DNA of 44,460 nt from the NCBI RefSeq assembly GCF_001667015.1, contig NZ_LZIS01000130.1, positions 1-44,460 of the forward strand, read 5' to 3'. This stretch comes from Mycobacterium sp. E3198. GTDB taxonomy: Bacteria > Actinomycetota > Actinomycetes > Mycobacteriales > Mycobacteriaceae. Within the stretch, counting starts at the first letter, position 1, and the number at the start of each line of letters is the position of its first letter. The translations under genes were made by a program, and so were the position numbers. Below are positions 40,925 to 44,460 of this stretch, in pieces. Below the pieces are notes generated by a model that saw nothing but the letters and a program-made list of their open reading frames with translations, was not told the DNA's origin and ran no database searches.

Positions 40925-42381
40925 CGGCTGCAGAGGCTGAAGTCGGCGGGTCTGAATCTGCGCGTCATTCCCCAGAACGTACGCGCGCTGCGCGGCCACT
41001 GGGTGACCACGCGCCCGTTGGCGGCGCGGAAGTAGTTGCTGCACTGGGTGGTCCACACCGTGCCGGCCATCCACCGGTCGACTTTGGTGACGAAGTCGCC
41101 CAGCGCCTCGGGCCGCACCGCGATATACGTTTTGCGCTTGCGCCGCAGGTATTTGAGCGCCCGGACGATGTAGCGGGCCTGGGCCTCGAGCATGAAGATC
41201 ACGCTGTTGGAGCCGACGTTGGTGTTCGGCCCGTACAGCATGAAGAAGTTCGGGAAACCGGGGACCGCCATGCCGAAATACGCGTGCGCCCCGTCGCGCC
41301 ATACCTCCCGCAGCGTCGTCCCGTCCTCGCCGCACACGTCCAGCTCACCCAGGTAATCGGCCGCGGCGTAACCGGTGGCGCATACCACGACGTCGACCTC
41401 GCGCTCGGTGCCGTCCTCGGTGACCAGGCTGCGCGCGCGCAGGCAGCGCGCCGGGCTGTCCAGCACCTCGACGTTGGGCCGGGTCAGGGCGGGCAGGTAG
41501 TCCGACGAGAAGACCAGCCGCTTGCAGCCCATCGGGTGGTCCGGCGTCAGCTTGCGGCGCAATTCCTCGTCGGCGATGGTCTTTTCGAGCAGGCCGAGGG
41601 CGATCGCGGTGAAATCCTGCGTCTTTTCGCTGCCGTGTTCGATCACCGAGATGTTGGCTTCGCTGCGTAGCCACAGCCGGGTCCGGTACAGCTTCTTGGC
41701 GAACGGAACGTGGGCGAAGACCCAGCGCTCCCGCCGCGTGTAATGGCGGTCAGGTTTGGGCAGTATCCAGGTGGGCGACCGTTGCACGGAGTACACCTGG
41801 GCGGCGACCTTGGTCAATTCCGGCACCAGCTGCGACGCGGTCGATCCGGTGCCCAGCACGGCGATGCGCGCGCCTTCGAGCGGGACGGAGTGATCCCATC
41901 GCGACGAGTGCATCACCGTTCCGGTGAACGGCTCCTCTTCCGCCAAGTCCGGAAGGAGCGGGCGGGTGAACAGGCCGACCGCGGACACCACGATGTTGAA
42001 GCGGTGCTGGTGGCCCTCTGCGGTGGTCAGGCACCACCGCTGGGCGTCGGGCTCCCAGCGCGCGGAGCGGATTTCGGTGCGCAGCTTCAGGTGTGGCCGC
42101 AGACCGTGCTTGTCGGCGCACCTCTCGAAGTACTCCAGGATCTCCGGCTGCGCGGACCACAGCCGCGACCACTGCGCGTTCAGGTCGAACGAATACGAGT
42201 ACAGGTGCGATTTGACGTCGCAGGCCAGCCCCGGATAGGTGTTGATCCGCCAGGTGCCGCCGACGTCGTCCTCGCGGTCGAAGATGGTGAAGTCGCGAAA
42301 ACCGGCCCGCGCGAGCAGGATACCGAGGGCCAGGCCGCCCGGTCCGGCGCCGATGATGCCGACGGACACCTGCGCGCTCAT
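40921..42381 (-). CDS. Baeyer-Villiger-type flavin monooxygenase
   Basis: The 486-residue protein has the FAD Rossmann motif GAGPGG (11-16), the NADP motif GTGSTA (177-182) and the Baeyer-Villiger fingerprint FxGxxxHxxxW at 152-162 (FTGTVMHSSRW). These enzymes insert oxygen beside a ketone to give an ester or lactone, using NADPH and O2. The closest general group is the mycobacterial FMO-like/EthA-type set. There is no signal peptide. The ATG at 42381 overlaps the SDR stop as ATGA. The SDR and the zinc dehydrogenase in the same run could supply the ketone, and the following esterase could open the product. The actual ketone is unknown. Confidence 0.91.
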   Translation of the reverse strand: MSAQVSVGIIGAGPGGLALGILLARAGFRDFTIFDREDDVGGTWRINTYPGLACDVKSHLYSYSFDLNAQWSRLWSAQPEILEYFERCADKHGLRPHLKLRTEIRSARWEPDAQRWCLTTAEGHQHRFNIVVSAVGLFTRPLLPDLAEEEPFTGTVMHSSRWDHSVPLEGARIAVLGTGSTASQLVPELTKVAAQVYSVQRSPTWILPKPDRHYTRRERWVFAHVPFAKKLYRTRLWLRSEANISVIEHGSEKTQDFTAIALGLLEKTIADEELRRKLTPDHPMGCKRLVFSSDYLPALTRPNVEVLDSPARCLRARSLVTEDGTEREVDVVVCATGYAAADYLGELDVCGEDGTTLREVWRDGAHAYFGMAVPGFPNFFMLYGPNTNVGSNSVIFMLEAQARYIVRALKYLRRKRKTYIAVRPEALGDFVTKVDRWMAGTVWTTQCSNYFRAANGRVVTQWPRSARTFWGMTRRFRPADFSLCSR

Positions 42382-43106
42382 CGGATCTGCAGGCATTGGC
42401 CACCGTCGACGACCAGTTCCGAGCCGGTGATGAACGACGCCGCGTCGGAGACGAGAAAGGCGACCGCGTCGGCGATTTCGGTCGGCTGCCCGATCCGGCC
42501 GAACGCCGAGGAGGCGGCGAGCCTCAGCTGGGTGGCGTCGTCGAGCATCGGGGTGGCGATGGGTCCGGGGAACACCGCGTTGACCCGGATGCCGAGCGGG
42601 GCGAGTTCGGCGGCGGCGTTCTGAGTCAGGCCGCGCAGCGCCCACTTGGCCGAACCGTAGGCGGCGTGGTGCGGGAAGGGGCGGATCGCGCCGGTGCTGC
42701 AGATGTTGACGACGGCCGCGTTCGTCGCCGCGCGCAGCTGCGGCAGCGTCGACTGAATGCCGAGGAATGCGCCGAAACAGTTGACCCGCCAGGAGTTTTC
42801 GAAGCCCTCGGCGGTCTCGTCGGCCAGCGAGGCGCGGTGCAGCACGCCGGCGTTGTTGACCAGCGCGCTCAGCGCGCCGAAGCGCCCGACAACCGTGTGG
42901 ACGGCCGCCTCCCATTGCGCCGGCGAGGTGACGTCCAGCTCGATCGCGATGACGCCCTCGTCGCCCAGCTCGTCGACCGCGGCGGCGAGCTCGCCGGCGC
43001 GCCGGTCGCAGGCGGCCACCGAATGGCCCTGCGCGCGCAGCTTTTTGGCGATGGCCCAGCCCTGTCCGCCGGCGGCGCCGGTCACCAGGGTGACGCGTGG
43101 GTTCAT
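42378..43106 (-). CDS. Short-chain dehydrogenase/reductase
   Basis: The 242-residue classical SDR has the cofactor loop TGAAGGQG, an Asp in AACDRRAGEL that favours NAD (the following Arg residues make this uncertain), and NNAG. The catalytic Ser is in NICSTGA and Tyr-X3-Lys in YGSAK, with a C-terminal GSELVVDGGQ typical of FabG-like oxidoreductases. It probably oxidises a secondary alcohol to the ketone used by the downstream monooxygenase; this is inferred from coupling. The ATG at 43106 overlaps the SnoaL-like stop as ATGA, and its own stop overlaps the monooxygenase start. Confidence 0.9.
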   Translation of the reverse strand: MNPRVTLVTGAAGGQGWAIAKKLRAQGHSVAACDRRAGELAAAVDELGDEGVIAIELDVTSPAQWEAAVHTVVGRFGALSALVNNAGVLHRASLADETAEGFENSWRVNCFGAFLGIQSTLPQLRAATNAAVVNICSTGAIRPFPHHAAYGSAKWALRGLTQNAAAELAPLGIRVNAVFPGPIATPMLDDATQLRLAASSAFGRIGQPTEIADAVAFLVSDAASFITGSELVVDGGQCLQIR

Positions 43107-43501
43107 GATGATGTCACCTCGGGGCTGTCGGACAGGCCGCGGCTGGTGACGAACTGGCAGCGCCGGCGCCGAAAGCGCCAGTGCCCGTCGGTGAGCACCA
43201 GCTCGTCGTCGTAGAGGGCGGGCCGCAGGTGCAGGTCACCGGCCCTGACGAACAGCACCTGCGTCCGGGCCGTGGCGGTGCCGCCGGGGACGTCGATCCG
43301 CGAGACTCCGGTGTGGTGCAGCCCGCGCGGCGCGTCCCGGAACATCTGCGCGATGGCGTCGCGGCCCGCGAACGTTCGCCCATAGACCAGGAATTCGGCG
43401 TCGGCGACGAACAGGGTCGCGCATTGGTCGATGTCTCCGGCGTCGAGGGCCAGCGCGTAGGCGGCGATCACCTCGCGGACCGCGGTGTGGGGGTCGGTCA
43501 T
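43103..43501 (-). CDS. SnoaL/NTF2-like protein
   Basis: The 132-residue protein has the NTF2-like pattern: two opening helices (AVREVIAAYALALDAGDIDQCATLF), VADAEFLVYG, the third helix GRDAIAQMF, then antiparallel strands with HHTGVSRIDV and WRFRRRRCQF. Relatives act as small isomerases, dehydratases or hydrolases, including steroid-type isomerases and limonene-epoxide hydrolase folds; which applies here cannot be told. The ATG at 43501 overlaps the aldolase stop as ATGA. Placement inside the catabolic run suggests a catalytic step rather than a regulatory one. Confidence 0.82.
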   Translation of the reverse strand: MTDPHTAVREVIAAYALALDAGDIDQCATLFVADAEFLVYGRTFAGRDAIAQMFRDAPRGLHHTGVSRIDVPGGTATARTQVLFVRAGDLHLRPALYDDELVLTDGHWRFRRRRCQFVTSRGLSDSPEVTSS

Positions 43502-44238
43502 TGTTCGGTTGCCTCGCGGAGGTGCTCCGCGGCCCCGCGCCGCAGCGCCTGTGATTCGGTCGCCAGGGTGATCATCCGGAATCCCAGCTTCGCCATCGTG
43601 CGACCCGTCGTGCCGTTGCCCGCGTGAATGCCGGTGAGCAGACCCGCGGTGGTGGCGGCGGCGTGGATGCGCGCGATGGCGTCGATGATGGCCGGATGCT
43701 GGGTTGCGCCAACGACATCCACGCCCATCGAGAGGGCCAGATCGGCGGGCCCGACATACAGGCCGGCCAGGCCCTCGACGGCGCAGATCTCGGCGAGGCC
43801 CGACAGCGCCGCCGCGGTCTCGATCATCGCGAACACGCTGACGCGGGATTCCAGGGCGGCGGGGTCGTGGCCGAGGCTGGCGCGCAGCGGGCCGAAGCTG
43901 CGGGTTCCCCGGGGCTGGTGGCGGGTGGCGGCCACCGCGGCGGCGGCCTCAGCCGCCGACTCGATCATCGCGATGACGACGGCGTCGGCGCCGGCGTCCA
44001 GCACCCGCCCGATCGGCGCGGGGTCGGCATTGGGCAGCCGGACCACGGTGCCGATCGGGAAGTGCTCGGTGCGCCGCAGCATGCGCGCGATGTCGGCGTC
44101 GTCGAGGTAGCCGTGCTGGGCGTCGAAACCCACGTAGTCGTAGCCGGCCCGGGCGAATTCCTCGGGCCCGAGCTCCGTCGGCCCGGTGATCCAGCCGCCC
44201 CAGATCGGGCCCGGGTGGTTGCGCTCGAAGACGCTCAT
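43498..44238 (-). CDS. HpcH/HpaI-type aldolase
   Basis: The 246-residue TIM-barrel protein belongs to the class II HpcH/HpaI family, which splits 2-keto-3-deoxy or 4-hydroxy-2-oxo acids into pyruvate and an aldehyde using a divalent metal. Visible parts are the base region DAQHGYLDD (His42), VVRLP (Arg67), the metal Glu in AMIESAAEA (about 93) and the metal Asp in YVGPADLALSMG. The family usually has EH before the base, whereas here it is QH. The ATG at 44238 overlaps the stop of the zinc dehydrogenase gene as ATGA. Confidence 0.87.
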   Translation of the reverse strand: MSVFERNHPGPIWGGWITGPTELGPEEFARAGYDYVGFDAQHGYLDDADIARMLRRTEHFPIGTVVRLPNADPAPIGRVLDAGADAVVIAMIESAAEAAAAVAATRHQPRGTRSFGPLRASLGHDPAALESRVSVFAMIETAAALSGLAEICAVEGLAGLYVGPADLALSMGVDVVGATQHPAIIDAIARIHAAATTAGLLTGIHAGNGTTGRTMAKLGFRMITLATESQALRRGAAEHLREATEQ

Positions 44239-44460
44239 CGGGCGATCGCGATCTTGATGCGGTCGGGGTCCGGCCGGCAGGCGAGGTCGAACGCGCCCTG
44301 CACGTCGTCGACGCCGAAGGTGTGCGTGAGATAGGTGCGGAGCAGCTCGGGGTGCTCGTCGGCGAACGTGGCCGCGAGGTCCAGGACGCGCCGCCGGTCC
44401 AGGGTGACACCGGATTTCAGCGTCAGGTTGTTGCGCAGCATCAGGCGCATGTTAATCGGG
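44235..44460 (-). CDS. Zinc-type alcohol dehydrogenase, C-terminal part (cut by window edge)
   Basis: About 74 C-terminal codons are visible and the frame is open to the window edge. The pattern (LMLRNNLTLKSGVTLDRRRVLDLAATFADEHPELLRTYLTHTFGVDDVQGAFDLAC) fits the end of a medium-chain, threonine-dehydrogenase-like zinc enzyme: a helix-strand tail with the AF-DLA segment that closes the family. The catalytic domain and zinc ligands lie outside the window, so the substrate cannot be judged. It is the first visible gene of the left-reading catabolic run. Confidence 0.7.
   Translation of the reverse strand, partial: PINMRLMLRNNLTLKSGVTLDRRRVLDLAATFADEHPELLRTYLTHTFGVDDVQGAFDLACRPDPDRIKIAIAR

Overview
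The window is high-GC actinobacterial DNA from a slow-growing Mycobacterium, most likely a relative of the M. avium complex. The backbone matches, in inverted order, what I recall of M. tuberculosis Rv0163 to Rv0191: MFS pump, ricR, ilvD, SPW protein, O-methyltransferase, mymT, bglS, two small conserved genes, monoacylglycerol lipase, sigG, pirin, Rv0180c-like, lprO, the whole mce1 locus, mce1R, TB18.5 and Rv0163. Locus tags are from memory, not from a search. I see no tRNA, rRNA, CRISPR array, insertion sequence or phage gene.

Layout. 1-6210 is a copper and amino-acid region. The copper repressor gene ricR is divergent from ilvD, and the metallothionein gene mymT (50 codons) lies 4 kb away; both carry the same near-identical palindromic operator. 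6241-10483 holds a coupled trio (DUF2786 protein, HExxH protein, GH3 glucosidase) and a lipase, reading left. 10559-19919 holds sigG behind a DNA-damage-type promoter, then a block absent from the M. tuberculosis order as I recall it (alpha/beta hydrolase, SDR with divergent TetR, DapB-like oxidoreductase with divergent IclR-type regulator), then pirin, a YhgE/Pip-like membrane protein and lprO.

19912-35526 is one left-reading mce1 unit: fadD5, yrbE1A, yrbE1B, mce1A-F and four Mce-associated membrane proteins. A DUF1275 membrane protein gene 3 nt beyond the last of these appears to extend the operon. mce1R is divergent from fadD5, with an inverted repeat between them. The 224-nt gap between fadD5 and yrbE1A holds a good promoter candidate and a 35-codon leader ORF whose stop overlaps the yrbE1A TTG start. 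Together these genes should build the Mce1 lipid importer and activate the imported fatty acid.

36509-44460 is a second left-reading run. Five consecutive ATGA overlaps join a zinc alcohol dehydrogenase (cut by the window edge), HpcH/HpaI aldolase, SnoaL-like protein, SDR, Baeyer-Villiger-type monooxygenase and HSL-family esterase. An enolase-superfamily dehydratase and an iron alcohol dehydrogenase follow closely, then the conserved thioesterase and TB18.5. This looks like an uncharacterised catabolic operon where M. tuberculosis has adhE1, and it is the best candidate for undescribed biology here.

Many genes in the first 14 kb appear leaderless: a TANNNT-like -10 box lies 6-8 nt before an ATG or GTG with no Shine-Dalgarno sequence.
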